Assembly (NCBI RefSeq): GCF_029774175.1
Contig: NZ_CP103834.1
Location: 1,787,501-1,851,500 of the forward strand
Direction of reading: 5' to 3'
From: Actinobacillus genomosp. 1
GTDB lineage: Bacteria; Pseudomonadota; Gammaproteobacteria; Enterobacterales; Pasteurellaceae
Length of the DNA: 64,000 bases
Made by a program: the position numbers and the translations under genes. Position 1 is the stretch's first letter. Each line of letters opens with the position of its first letter. The notes under the pieces were generated by a model. That model saw nothing but the letters and a program-made list of their open reading frames with translations. It did not search any database and was not told the origin of the DNA. Shown in pieces: positions 34,653 to 44,500 of this stretch.

Positions 34653-35207
34653 TTACAGTAATAGTACCGATCCCCATTTGATAATATCAAAAAAGAATTT
34701 ATTTTGATTGGTCGCCACACCATCCGGATTTTTACCCTCAGACTTCGTTTCTTCAACCATTCCACTCTTATACTGCCCTTTTACGACCGCTAAATCGTTC
34801 TTAGCTTTTTCTCGTAAAACTTGGCACTGTTTATCCGCTAACGCCTCAAACTCTTGACCGTCTCTAAACTTCTTAAATTGATATTGTGCATATCCCATGG
34901 ATTTTTCATCATCTTGGATAATCTTCACATATTGCTCGCCGATAATTTCTTCCAGCGGATAGAAAAATACGTATTGCGAATGAATATATGAATCTTCCTT
35001 GCTAAACGCTTGCTGCTGAATCCGCGTCAAGTTCGGATAAATACACTGCTCCGCCTGACGGCTCGCCACCACCCAACGCTGCGCATCCTTGTCCGATAAC
35101 ACATAATCCGCATTCGCAAACTCCCCAGGGAAAGTTTCCAGTTGTGAGGAAGAGGAACAACCGGTGATTAACGCAATAAAACTGAATAAAGTGATTTTTT
35201 TGAACAT
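34653..35207 (-). CDS. Predicted outer-membrane or periplasmic lipoprotein, function unknown
   Basis: A 184-residue protein with a lipoprotein signal peptide. Its lipobox is ALITGC, so the mature protein would begin at Cys17 followed by SSSSQ. The rest is soluble and charged, with two further cysteines (EQCIYP and KQCQVL) that could form a disulfide. It resembles a Pasteurellaceae-specific lipoprotein family that I believe is catalogued as DUF5358; this is from memory. It ends with a hydrophobic stretch (IIKWGSVLLL). Confidence 0.75.
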   Translation of the reverse strand: MFKKITLFSFIALITGCSSSSQLETFPGEFANADYVLSDKDAQRWVVASRQAEQCIYPNLTRIQQQAFSKEDSYIHSQYVFFYPLEEIIGEQYVKIIQDDEKSMGYAQYQFKKFRDGQEFEALADKQCQVLREKAKNDLAVVKGQYKSGMVEETKSEGKNPDGVATNQNKFFFDIIKWGSVLLL

Positions 35208-35530
35208 AGTATGTTTTTACTCTTGATACTTTAAGAATGATTATTTTTTAACTTACACCAATACCTAAAAATCTGTTTGCTTCTTGAAGTAACAACGACT
35301 TGATACAAAGTTAAATGAATTTTAATTGATATTGTATCACTAAATTACATTATGGAGAAAAGCAGGCTGCCACTTTATCGGGCTATACCAATATTGATAT
35401 ATAGCATTTTCTTATCATTAGATAATGGTTATATTATGATAAGCTTTAATTTTATATAAGAGTTTGAATAAAATAAGCAGTCAAGTTTTTAGAAAAATTT
35501 GACCGCTTGTTCTAAAAAGATATATTAAAA
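35208..35530. other. Non-coding boundary region of the cps locus (323 nt)
   Basis: An AT-rich gap between the lipoprotein start and the last cps gene. It has an uptake-signal core (GACCGCTTG, 35502-35510) near the cps end, partly complementary to AGCAGTCAAG at 35477-35486, which could form a weak hairpin after the cps operon. No gene and no clear promoter were seen. There is no integrase, IS end or direct repeat marking the boundary. Confidence 0.5.
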
Positions 35531-37099
35531 TTATAACCACTCAGAATATAAGCGTAATGCATTAGCTAACATTGCTTCTTGCCTATGTGGTTTATCGAAA
35601 TGCAATGGGATCATTGATAAGAAAAGAAGTATTGTTGGAGCAATAATATCTTTATTACTAATATTTGGTAATAAAGTTTTTCTCATAAATACATCTTGAA
35701 TTGCTTCTAAGCGAGAATCAATATTAAAGTGTAATTTCACTCCTAATGATTCTGATTTTTCTAATTTAAACGAATCCGCAATAATGAAATCATATAAACC
35801 AATAAATGAGTGGCAAAGTTTTGCTAAATCATAACTTTGGTTTCCATAGATTGTTAATTCTTGCTGAATATTTAACCCTCTCGGATCAATAACTTTAATA
35901 TTATTGCTACGAGAGTCATACATTACATTACTGAAGCATAAATCCCCGTGTACTATAGCTGGGATTTCAGGTAGTTTTAATGTTCTTGTTACACACTCAG
36001 TTGCGATTTCTCTCAAAGATGGTAAATCAATGCCGTTATAGCGAGTCGATTGATCTAGATCTATACCGCTTTGTTCAGCATATTTTTCTAATCGTTCATA
36101 AGTCTTATCTGAATAGAGTGATAAAGAATCTACGTGTATTTTCTCCAATAGATCTTTATTTTCTTTATGTAAATGTGCTCGAGATTCACTCATATAAAAT
36201 GTAATTAAATTGAGTACCTTTTCCCAAAAAGCAACAGGGTTTTTCCCATGAACGAAAATCTCATTTAGAGGAAGAATTGGGAGATATTCTGTCTCATAAA
36301 ATGGATTTCCCTTAAGTACACCAGCATTGATTAATTGAGGAGTAAAGCGTTTTAGTTGTGCGGGCAAATTGGCAAACCAATGTGCTTCAGCTTCAATTTT
36401 TCTAGCAGGTGTACCAGATTTCCAAACAACGCCATTTCCAATTTTTAATGAATTGAATGCTCTTTGTGTCGTAATAGAAGAACGAGATCTAAAATAAGTA
36501 TTAATATGACCTAAGTCATACCATTCATTAACCTCTTTATGAATGGTATTTGGTTCTTCCTTAGCATACATATGCACAGATTGGACAAAATCCCCCTGGG
36601 TTGTAGCAAGAGCCTTAATAAATTTTTGGCTTGATGTAAAAGAGAAGTAACCACACCAAACGAGTGGAATATTTGTATTTGAATCCACTTCCCATTCGTA
36701 ATCTTCTTGTGTACTAACAAGTGCAATGCAGTCATTTTCGAGAGGAATATTATTTAGGAGAGTATCTCCATGAAGTAATCTTAGTACTTCTTCATTATGA
36801 CCAACAGTGTTCAATACATAGAGAACAGCCATACCTAATGATATTCCTTCAGGTACAAAAACAGGCTGAATATTTAAATTCTGAATTAATTCTTTCTCAT
36901 CAATGCTTAGTGAATAATTCATAGGTAAAGAAACCACGATATGTTGGTCATTACCTAGGTTTTCTCGTAAAGCATTAACTTGAAAGGTTAATAGTTTACG
37001 ATTACCAATTGGTAAAAAACATGGGGGAATAGCGCCAAACTCATTACGAAATTCAGCATTCACGTATGCAGCGGAGTTAATTAGAATCATATTCACCAT
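35531..37099 (-). CDS. Nucleotidyltransferase-kinase fusion (capsule locus)
   Basis: A 522-residue two-domain protein. Residues 1 to about 205 look like a sugar-nucleotidyltransferase fold: a degenerate N-terminal signature (SAAYVNAEFRNEFG...FLPIGNRKLLTFQ), LLHGDTLL (D112) and NEWYDLGHINTYF, like the D-[LI]-G-T/H motif of pyrophosphorylases. From about 230 on it resembles the aminoglycoside/choline kinase family, with HGDLCFSNV (H384, D386, N391) and VIDPRG (D405). A kinase joined to a nucleotidyltransferase would phosphorylate and then NDP-activate one substrate, but which one is not visible. It overlaps the HAD gene by 23 nt (9-14 nt if it starts at ATG 37090). It is the last cps gene. Confidence 0.75.
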   Translation of the reverse strand: MVNMILINSAAYVNAEFRNEFGAIPPCFLPIGNRKLLTFQVNALRENLGNDQHIVVSLPMNYSLSIDEKELIQNLNIQPVFVPEGISLGMAVLYVLNTVGHNEEVLRLLHGDTLLNNIPLENDCIALVSTQEDYEWEVDSNTNIPLVWCGYFSFTSSQKFIKALATTQGDFVQSVHMYAKEEPNTIHKEVNEWYDLGHINTYFRSRSSITTQRAFNSLKIGNGVVWKSGTPARKIEAEAHWFANLPAQLKRFTPQLINAGVLKGNPFYETEYLPILPLNEIFVHGKNPVAFWEKVLNLITFYMSESRAHLHKENKDLLEKIHVDSLSLYSDKTYERLEKYAEQSGIDLDQSTRYNGIDLPSLREIATECVTRTLKLPEIPAIVHGDLCFSNVMYDSRSNNIKVIDPRGLNIQQELTIYGNQSYDLAKLCHSFIGLYDFIIADSFKLEKSESLGVKLHFNIDSRLEAIQDVFMRKTLLPNISNKDIIAPTILLFLSMIPLHFDKPHRQEAMLANALRLYSEWL

Positions 37100-37463
37100 C
37101 CATTTTTGTTAGTTTTCGAATTTCTTCGTAACTCATTGTAGCAAATTCATCTGGTCTAATAGCTCTATCATCAACATAAAAGCCATCATGTCCACACCAA
37201 GGTTTACCAACATAGATTTCATCATATGGCACATTATGGCGATTTAGCCACTCTATAATAATTGGTAATGTGTTAACATTAATTTTTCCCACATTTCCTT
37301 CATAAGTACGCATATTACGACTTGAACTAATAATAATTTCAAAGCCTTGTTTCTTATATTCTCGTAATTTCTCAATTACATCTAAAATTGGTTTAGCATT
37401 ACGATAATCACCATTCTCTGTTAGAGTAATTGTATTATCTAAATCCATAATTAAACGTTTCAT
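37077..37463 (-). CDS. Small HAD-family phosphatase of capsule biosynthesis
   Basis: A 128-residue HAD protein. Motif I is MDLDNTIT (D7, D9), motif II is the SSSR region (IIISSSRNMRTYEGN), and a late acidic motif is GFYVDDRAI. It lacks a large cap, so it probably acts on a small phosphate ester. Similar proteins are common in capsule loci of Gram-negative bacteria. Within this block it may dephosphorylate the precursor that the neighbouring kinase and nucleotidyltransferase handle, or a glycerol-type phosphate. It overlaps the acetyltransferase gene by 4 nt. Confidence 0.8.
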   Translation of the reverse strand: MKRLIMDLDNTITLTENGDYRNAKPILDVIEKLREYKKQGFEIIISSSRNMRTYEGNVGKINVNTLPIIIEWLNRHNVPYDEIYVGKPWCGHDGFYVDDRAIRPDEFATMSYEEIRKLTKMDGEYDSN

Positions 37464-38227
37464 CTATTCAGTCCTAAGTCTAGTAAGGATAATTTTGGGG
37501 GGGTATACATTTCCATTTGTGATTTATTTTTTAAAAAATCATCACAAAATTTATCTATGTTTCTAAAATCTAATGACTGTACATCTGTCATTGCATACTC
37601 CCACCACTGTGTTGATAATAAGCGTACTATCTGATAATCAGTAAAACGATATTTGATGATTTTAGCAGGATTCCCACCCACGATTGCATAAGGTGGAACA
37701 TCCTTAACAACAACTGAGTTAGCTGCAATAACTGCACCTGTGCCTACAACAATATCATTTTTAAAACAGACATTTGCTCCAATCCATACATCATTTTCGA
37801 TAATTAATCCATGACGCCGTACACTAGGATTTCTTGGATAAGTAATATGCTTAGTATTAAAGTCCTCTGCAAATTTTTTAAAAATAACAAAATTATTATC
37901 ATATGTTGAACTACTTGTTGTAACCCATTCGATAGGATGTCTAGCACCTAAAACCGTCATTCCTCTAGCTATTGAGCAATAACGCCCAACTCTTGCATTA
38001 ATAGGTAAGGTAGACCAACTATAAGAAAAAGAACCCATACTCCATAGATTAGCCCCTCCTAAAAATGCGGAATAAGGCTCTATATCAATATTGGAATCAT
38101 CAAATACAATTTTGTCAGTTGGTTTATGTCTATCAATACCAGAAGCTGTAAAGAAAATATTGTGATCTCTTAATATATTAGATATTCTTTCATATTCAAT
38201 ATTTAGTCTCATATCAACTTCCTCCAT
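37460..38227 (-). CDS. Hexapeptide-repeat acetyltransferase (CatB/Vat type), capsule locus
   Basis: A 255-residue left-handed beta-helix acyltransferase. Hexapeptide-type repeats run from about residue 75 to 215. A His in LGARHPIEWVT (H97) is at the place of the catalytic His of xenobiotic acetyltransferases, and the end NDVWIGANV...GAVIAANSVVVKDVPPYAIVGGNPAKIIKYRF is typical. It probably O- or N-acetylates a capsule sugar or its nucleotide precursor. O-acetylation is known in several A. pleuropneumoniae capsules. It overlaps both neighbours (14 nt and 4 nt). Confidence 0.85.
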   Translation of the reverse strand: MEEVDMRLNIEYERISNILRDHNIFFTASGIDRHKPTDKIVFDDSNIDIEPYSAFLGGANLWSMGSFSYSWSTLPINARVGRYCSIARGMTVLGARHPIEWVTTSSSTYDNNFVIFKKFAEDFNTKHITYPRNPSVRRHGLIIENDVWIGANVCFKNDIVVGTGAVIAANSVVVKDVPPYAIVGGNPAKIIKYRFTDYQIVRLLSTQWWEYAMTDVQSLDFRNIDKFCDDFLKNKSQMEMYTPPKLSLLDLGLNR

Positions 38228-38930
38228 TTAATAGGATTTGATATTCATCAGGCGTACCGCAAAATAAAATATCTTCTTTTTCAATAAGATCATAAAAAAC
38301 CAATCCATTTTGTTTTATGAGATCATTATAAAGAGGGGCTATATAATATTCATTCTTTGATGTTATATTATTTTTTCTTGCATTTAAAAATAATGATTCA
38401 AAAATTGATTTCTTTTTAAAATAATATAATCCATCACTACAGAGTTCAGATATTCTTTCTTTTTCTGTCGTGCGAATTACACGTTTAGAATTATTTTCAG
38501 CAAGAGCAAATGACCAATGATCACCTTCTCCCTTAAAGACTTCTAAATAGCCATCGCATTCATTTACCCATTCTGGTTTTATAAATTCAATAATTTTAGA
38601 ATCAATATTAAATATATAAATTTCCTCATCAATAGGTAAATGGTTAATACCTTGATACACAGTATCTGCCTGCCCTAAAGTTTCTTCTGGTAAACAGATT
38701 AACTCATAATCTGAGATACCTAATTTTTCGATTTCTTGCTTTAGGAAGTCTTGCGTTTCATATACATCACGATAGATAAAGATAAATTTATCTGTTGTAA
38801 AGTAACGTTCAAAAGATCGCACAGACCATGAGAATACGGTTTCATTACCAATTTCCAATTGATATTTTGGTTTTGTATAACCAGCCTTAAAAAAGCGGGA
38901 ACTTAATCCCGCCATGGGAATAATAAACAT
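38214..38930 (-). CDS. Nucleotidyltransferase of capsule precursor synthesis
   Basis: A 238-residue single-domain nucleotidyltransferase. The N-terminal loop IPMAGLSSRFFKAGYTKPKYQ has the G-x-x-x-R-F and K-P features, and FNIDSK near residue 107 is likely the metal-binding Asp. It most resembles small sugar-phosphate or polyol-phosphate nucleotidyltransferases of capsule loci. The base and substrate cannot be told by eye. It overlaps the acetyltransferase by 14 nt and lies 9 nt after the glycosyltransferase-like gene. Confidence 0.78.
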   Translation of the reverse strand: MFIIPMAGLSSRFFKAGYTKPKYQLEIGNETVFSWSVRSFERYFTTDKFIFIYRDVYETQDFLKQEIEKLGISDYELICLPEETLGQADTVYQGINHLPIDEEIYIFNIDSKIIEFIKPEWVNECDGYLEVFKGEGDHWSFALAENNSKRVIRTTEKERISELCSDGLYYFKKKSIFESLFLNARKNNITSKNEYYIAPLYNDLIKQNGLVFYDLIEKEDILFCGTPDEYQILLNGGS

Positions 38931-38939
38931 ATATGTTCC

Positions 38940-40580
38940 TTATTTAGCCTTATCTGTTAAAAATGTTTCTAGCCATTCCGTTTCTGTTGGATATTTAAAA
39001 CGGGTTTTAATATTACAATCACTAATAAGTGATTCTTTTAAATTTGGAACTTTTAAATCTTTTGTTCCCAGGGTCAAATTAGATTTAATATCATTTCGTG
39101 TTGGAATAATATTTTTATAAAGTAACCAAGACCATAACAATGCGTGGCAATCATATTTCGGAAATTTAGCAAATGGGCTTAATTTCTTAACCCTTAACAT
39201 TTCAAGCCAAATATTAACAACTTGTTCAAACGTTTCCCTATGAGCATAAAATAGGCTATCCGCAACACCCACATCTCCAGTAGAGACGGCTAACTCACCA
39301 ATATTTAAAGGTGCCAGTTTTTCTAGGCTAAATTCTTCTGTAATCAACAAATCAGGTCTAATTCTTATCACATAATCGTACTTTATATTCTGCGTTTTCT
39401 CAAAATTCTTCATCAATTCAAATGATTTATATATTCCATAAAACATTTTAATTTGATTATATGTATTTCTAGTTTGGTAGTTTTCATCAATATTATTAAC
39501 TCGAATAAAATTATCTTGGTTTTCTATTGCTAGCTCGTTAAATATAAAGTTACTTTTCAAAGTATCAATATTTAAACTTGAGTAATGGCTAGATAATAAA
39601 GATTTATAAATATTAGGATACTCATTTTCAATAAAATTGAGGTCATGTAATTTACTTGGTAATTCATCATTTTTAACACCAAAAACTCTCGACCAGAAAT
39701 TATATACTCTAGCATCTCCAGCCCAATCTTGCTGTATATCCCATGTATGCATAAAAACATCTGCCTTGAGGGGAGATATAATATTGTTATAAATTGATTC
39801 CAAACCAGTTAAACTAGCTTTGCAAATCCCACTTATGCAAACAGCAACTTTGGGTTTATCTACTACATTTCTTATAAGAGATAAGTCATTATGTTTTTGT
39901 ATTTCTGAGTTAAGAGTATTTATTAACGTTTTTGCTCCATATTCATCAGAGGAATATCTATGTAACAATGATAAAATTTTCTGTAAATGATTATAAAATT
40001 GCTCTCTTAATTTAAAAAAATTAGGTGCTATGGTATTATCCCTTGCACAATATTCTATGATTAGTTTAAATATATATTTTCTTCTTTGGTGATTTACATT
40101 TTTTGCATTAAAAAAATGATTTATTATTTTAATTGATAATTCAACGTCTAATAGGTTATTTTCGGCTAGTTTCACAATAGCAAAATTCAGAATCATATTT
40201 TCTTCTGGTGTAAGAGAATTATTAATCTTTTTATCCCAAAAATTCTTAAGTAGATTATATAGTGCTAAATATTCACCAAATGATCTTCTATAGAGTAGAG
40301 AAAAAAAGTCATCTTTGGACGATAATTGACTATGTAGACGCTCTAGATATATGCATACTTTGAATGACTCCTCTTTTTGCATCAGTTTTTGAATGTTTTG
40401 TCTGGAATTTAAGAGTGAGTTAACTTTATCTAGTTTTCCAATATCAGCCAAGTACTTACAATAATTAGGCACATATCGAATATCCATAGTAGATAGTTCT
40501 TCATTTATGACTTCGACGCTATTAAAATCCCAATTGACTAGCGAATTGTTAATTAAATTATTTTCTAATAAGAAATTCAT
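38940..40580 (-). CDS. Large glycosyltransferase-like capsule protein
   Basis: A protein of about 546 residues with two parts. The first ~245 residues are helical and charged, with no clear motif. From about 248 there is a glycosyltransferase-like domain (KVAVCISGICKASLTGLESI, ADVFMHTWD, DYVIRIRPDLLI, DVGVADSLFYAHRETFEQV). The RxRPDL motif occurs in a group of capsule and LPS glycosyltransferase-like proteins with a GT-A type fold. The ATG at 40580 is preferred to 40586 because AAGG at 40589-40592 then has 8-nt spacing. Its ribosome site overlaps the stop of the broken gene upstream. Confidence 0.75.
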   Translation of the reverse strand: MNFLLENNLINNSLVNWDFNSVEVINEELSTMDIRYVPNYCKYLADIGKLDKVNSLLNSRQNIQKLMQKEESFKVCIYLERLHSQLSSKDDFFSLLYRRSFGEYLALYNLLKNFWDKKINNSLTPEENMILNFAIVKLAENNLLDVELSIKIINHFFNAKNVNHQRRKYIFKLIIEYCARDNTIAPNFFKLREQFYNHLQKILSLLHRYSSDEYGAKTLINTLNSEIQKHNDLSLIRNVVDKPKVAVCISGICKASLTGLESIYNNIISPLKADVFMHTWDIQQDWAGDARVYNFWSRVFGVKNDELPSKLHDLNFIENEYPNIYKSLLSSHYSSLNIDTLKSNFIFNELAIENQDNFIRVNNIDENYQTRNTYNQIKMFYGIYKSFELMKNFEKTQNIKYDYVIRIRPDLLITEEFSLEKLAPLNIGELAVSTGDVGVADSLFYAHRETFEQVVNIWLEMLRVKKLSPFAKFPKYDCHALLWSWLLYKNIIPTRNDIKSNLTLGTKDLKVPNLKESLISDCNIKTRFKYPTETEWLETFLTDKAK

Positions 40581-40590
40581 AATCATTACC

Positions 40591-41540
40591 TTAAAATGAA
40601 GTTAAAATTGTACTCTTTACATCAATGTCATATAACATGTTATTTAACATTGATGTTAAAAAATTTAATGTGTTTTCTTCTATATCTGTATATCCCTTAA
40701 TTTTAGGGTTGTTAAAAATATAGGAACATATGCTAAGTTCTTTAATTAGAAGAATATCTACAATGTACTTAAAATGTTCAAAACTCTGAGAAGTAACTAA
40801 TTTGATATGACTTAAGTCCTGCCTTTTTTTTCATCAAAAAGTTTTGCAAATTTATTTTGCTTATATTCCGGAAAAACATTATTTACAAAATGTAAATCAT
40901 TAAATTTTTCAAGGTAGTGTTTATCTGATATTATAGGGTCTACAGCCAGTGTTTTTAACCCCATAGTTATTCCATGAAATAATGCTCCAGTAGCTCCTTT
41001 TGATGTTCCATATAATACGGTATGCTCATCAAGTGCAGAGCATTCTTTTTGGATCTTTTTGATAAGCTTAAAGACTTTATTTTCAAATTGAAGATCTGCA
41101 TTACTATTTAGATAAAAACATACGTCTTTCAATTGAAGCATTAAAAGCTAAGTCCGCAATAGATGAAAAGACAACTAATAAGCGGTTTGTAGATGTATCT
41201 TTTTCTAATGGAGTATCTAGTGTATAAAACGTATCATTCCATACCTGTATATTTTTATTTTTAAAATTTGATAAAAATGAATCCCCGTTAATAAATTTAG
41301 TAAAGAGAGATACTCCGTTAGAATGAGCTGTCAAATAATATTTATTGTTTGACAAAGAAGAAATTATTTTCTTTGCTTCAATATTAGTTCGACCAACAGC
41401 TAAAAAATTATAATTTAATTTTCCTTTTCATCCTTACCAATAGTTGATTTATCAATATAAATTTCCTTTGCATTAAAATCTATATTTAGTTCTTCATATT
41501 TAGTATTATCGTTAAATTCAATTTTAAAAAAATCTAGCAT
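40591..41540 (-). pseudogene. Broken XcbB/CpsF-family capsule gene (at least three lesions)
   Basis: The minus strand from ATG 41540 (ribosome site AAGGA) codes MLDFFKIEFNDNTKYEELN and on for 41 codons, then stops. The next frame continues KLNYNFLAVGRTNIEAKK to SIERRMF. A third segment in another frame resumes FYLNSNADLQFENKVF, carries YGTSKGATGALFHG (a GxSxG-type motif) and ends DEKK. A further shift opens RQDLSHIKLVTSQ to the stop at 40591-40593. Lesions 1 and 3 lie in A-tracts (A4 at about 41422-41425, A8 at about 40824-40831), each mended by one added A. Lesion 2 (about 41115-41125) looks like a deletion. The pieces resemble the XcbB/CpsF family. Confidence 0.85.
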
Positions 41541-41558
41541 TATTCATTCCTTATCTTT

Positions 41559-44500
41559 TTAATTTGCTAGTAATGAGTAAAACTTAGCCATGGCATTATT
41601 TTGATATTCATATGGGTCAAAATTGTCTTTACGACCACCTTTTTCCATATAAGCATTAATACCTTGAACTAATCCGTCTTTGTTGTTTTCTACTAACGTT
41701 CCATAATTCTCACCTAAAATACTGCGGTTACCTACAATATCAGTAGCAATAATAGGTGTTCCTAGTGTGAGGGATTCTAGTAGAACCATTGGTTGTCCCT
41801 CGTGGTTAGAAGATAGAATAAATACATCCGCTTGTTTTAAATAAGGGAATGGATTTTTCTTCTGTCCAAGAAGATATACACTATCTTCTAGTGAGAGATC
41901 TTTAATTTTATTAATTAAATCTTGTTTTAATACGCCATCGCCAAGAATAAATAATCTGATATTAGCGTGTATTTTTTTTGCTTCATAAAAGGCTTCGATT
42001 AGTTTTAATTGATCTTTTTCATGTGACATCCTGCCGATATTAATAAATTTTTTTCCTTTAAATTCGGAAAATTCCTTTTCTATTTCAATATCCTCATCTG
42101 CGCTAGATAGAATTTGTTGAATGTTGATCGGGTTATTACAGAAGGTAAATTTTTCTTTAGATATATTAAATTCTTTTGAAAGATTGAGTATGTTATTTTC
42201 CATGGTTTTTTCTGATACAGAAACAATCTGATCAAATAATGGGTAGCTGTTAAATACTCCTTCCAAGTATGGGAATCTTCCTTTCCACTCTTTATATTTA
42301 TCATTGTGTTGATAAATAACGTGTTTTTTCGCATTAATTTGAGAAAATAATAATACCCAGAATAATGAATATCCTTCGAAATGAATAGCATTGTCAAATG
42401 AGGAATTGCCTAACAATCTACGAGCCTCTCGTTTATATACTTTTAGTAAAGTATTAGTAAACGATTCAGAATACATTTGATATGTTTCTTCAAACTTATT
42501 TCTTACCCATAATTCTTCTAAAGTCATAGGAGTTCTTCCTACTCTAGATAGAACAGTAATATGTGAAGGTAAACTATCAAATTCTACTAAGCGTTTTTGA
42601 TCTTGAGATATATCTGCACCATTAATTAATAAAGTAATATTCTTTTCTGAATTTTTAATTGATGACATTAAGTTTAAAAATGAACGTGAAATTCCATTTG
42701 GTATAAATGGTCCTTCAAAGAATATATCTGATTTTTTGCGTTCATATTTATAAACACAAGAATCATCACGATCAAACATAAATTCAACCGTACGCTTAGT
42801 GGCTTTACCATCATCTAAATAAGAATATTTATTAATATCTTGTTCAGATACATTAGTTTTACCCGAAGCAATATTTTCTAAAATTGCGTTCTTAACATCT
42901 ATAATTGTTGTACAAACCGTACCTGACATTTCCGTTGGTTTTAAATATAAACCTCGCTCAGCATCATATTCTTCATAGTCATAAATGTAACTAATTGCTG
43001 GTTTATTTAATGCTAAGAAATCATAAATAATGCTTGAATAATCAGTAATTAATAAATCACAGACCCCTAATAATTCATTGCTATCAATATCTTTCGGAGC
43101 AACAATTACATCTAAATCAATAGTTTCTAATAATTGTTCTACTAGATGATGTCCTCTAAAAATCAGATTATATTTATCTGATTTAAGTTTTCTTAAATCA
43201 CTTTGTAATTTAGTTGTATCAAAATCTTTTGATTGAGATGTTCCTCGCCACGTTGGCGCATAGAATACAACGGGTTTAGTATTCGATAATCCCAATTTTT
43301 CTTTGATTTCTTCACGTCTTTTATCTGTTAAATTGAATGATAAATCAATTCTTGGATAACCTGTTTCAGCTAATTTCCCACTAAATAAGTCCTTAACATC
43401 ATATTGCTCTAAAATAACATCAGTTGTATGACGATTAGGCGAAATAATATGTGTTGCTTGTAAAAAATTTCGGCTGACATTTGCGTGGTCCATAAATGGA
43501 CTTTTAATATCTTTCCCTAATGTCTTCATTGGCGTACCATGCCAAGTATTTAAATAAACCTGACCTTCTTTTCTAATAAAATAATAAGGGAAGCTAACAT
43601 TATTAATAAGGTATTTCGCTGTGCATAAATAACGTAAATATGCGTCTGAACCTCGTTTAATAAAGATAATATTTCTATTAAATTTAAGATTGTCAGGAAT
43701 AACTGTTCCATCTTTAATTACAACTACATAAGTATAGTCATAATTATTTTCTAACATATAAGATAGAATTGCATACGGATTACAACTAATATTCCCACCA
43801 AAGAAACTTTCAATTAATACTAATTTCTCATCTAATTCTAAGGTTTCATAATATTCAGTATAGTATGAAAGAAATTCTTCTTCTTTATGTTTAATAACAT
43901 CTTTCGGATTAACTGCATAAGCAAGTTTACGTCGTCTAGAGTTTTGGAAAGCAACCACAGATTGCTCATATTTTCCTAGTTTCTCTAACATTAAAGCTAA
44001 GCGATACCACCAATAATCATTGTAATTATCCGATCTCTTAACAGCCTCTTGGTAAAATTCAGCCGATTTCTCAAAATTCTCAGCTCTTTCATAGGCTTGT
44101 CCGCACTTAAAGCACCAATTTGCATTTATTACTTCTGACAATTCAATAGCTTTTTCAAAAGATTGAGCAGCTTCAGTCCAAATATACAATCGTTCATAAG
44201 CAATACCAATACGATAATATAAATGGGGATTTCTTGAGTTAGATTGAATTTGATATTGTAAATAAGCTGATAGAGCAACATCCCATAATCCACGTTTAGC
44301 ATGTAAAGCCCCTATACCAAATTTAGATACATCATCTATTGGAAGGCTCATATCAATTACACTGGAGTAATAATGTTCAGCTTCTTCTAGTTTTCCTAGC
44401 CTTTCGAGGTTATACCCTATACTATATTTATAGTTACGATTAAGAGGATCAAAATGACTTGCTTTTTGGAAATATGAAAATGCTTGTTCATAATTCGCTA

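Noticed and set aside
40812..41355. Two small separate genes in the capsule locus
   Set aside because: Together with the stretches on both sides they join into a single XcbB/CpsF-like protein when frames are shifted, so they are better read as remains of one gene.
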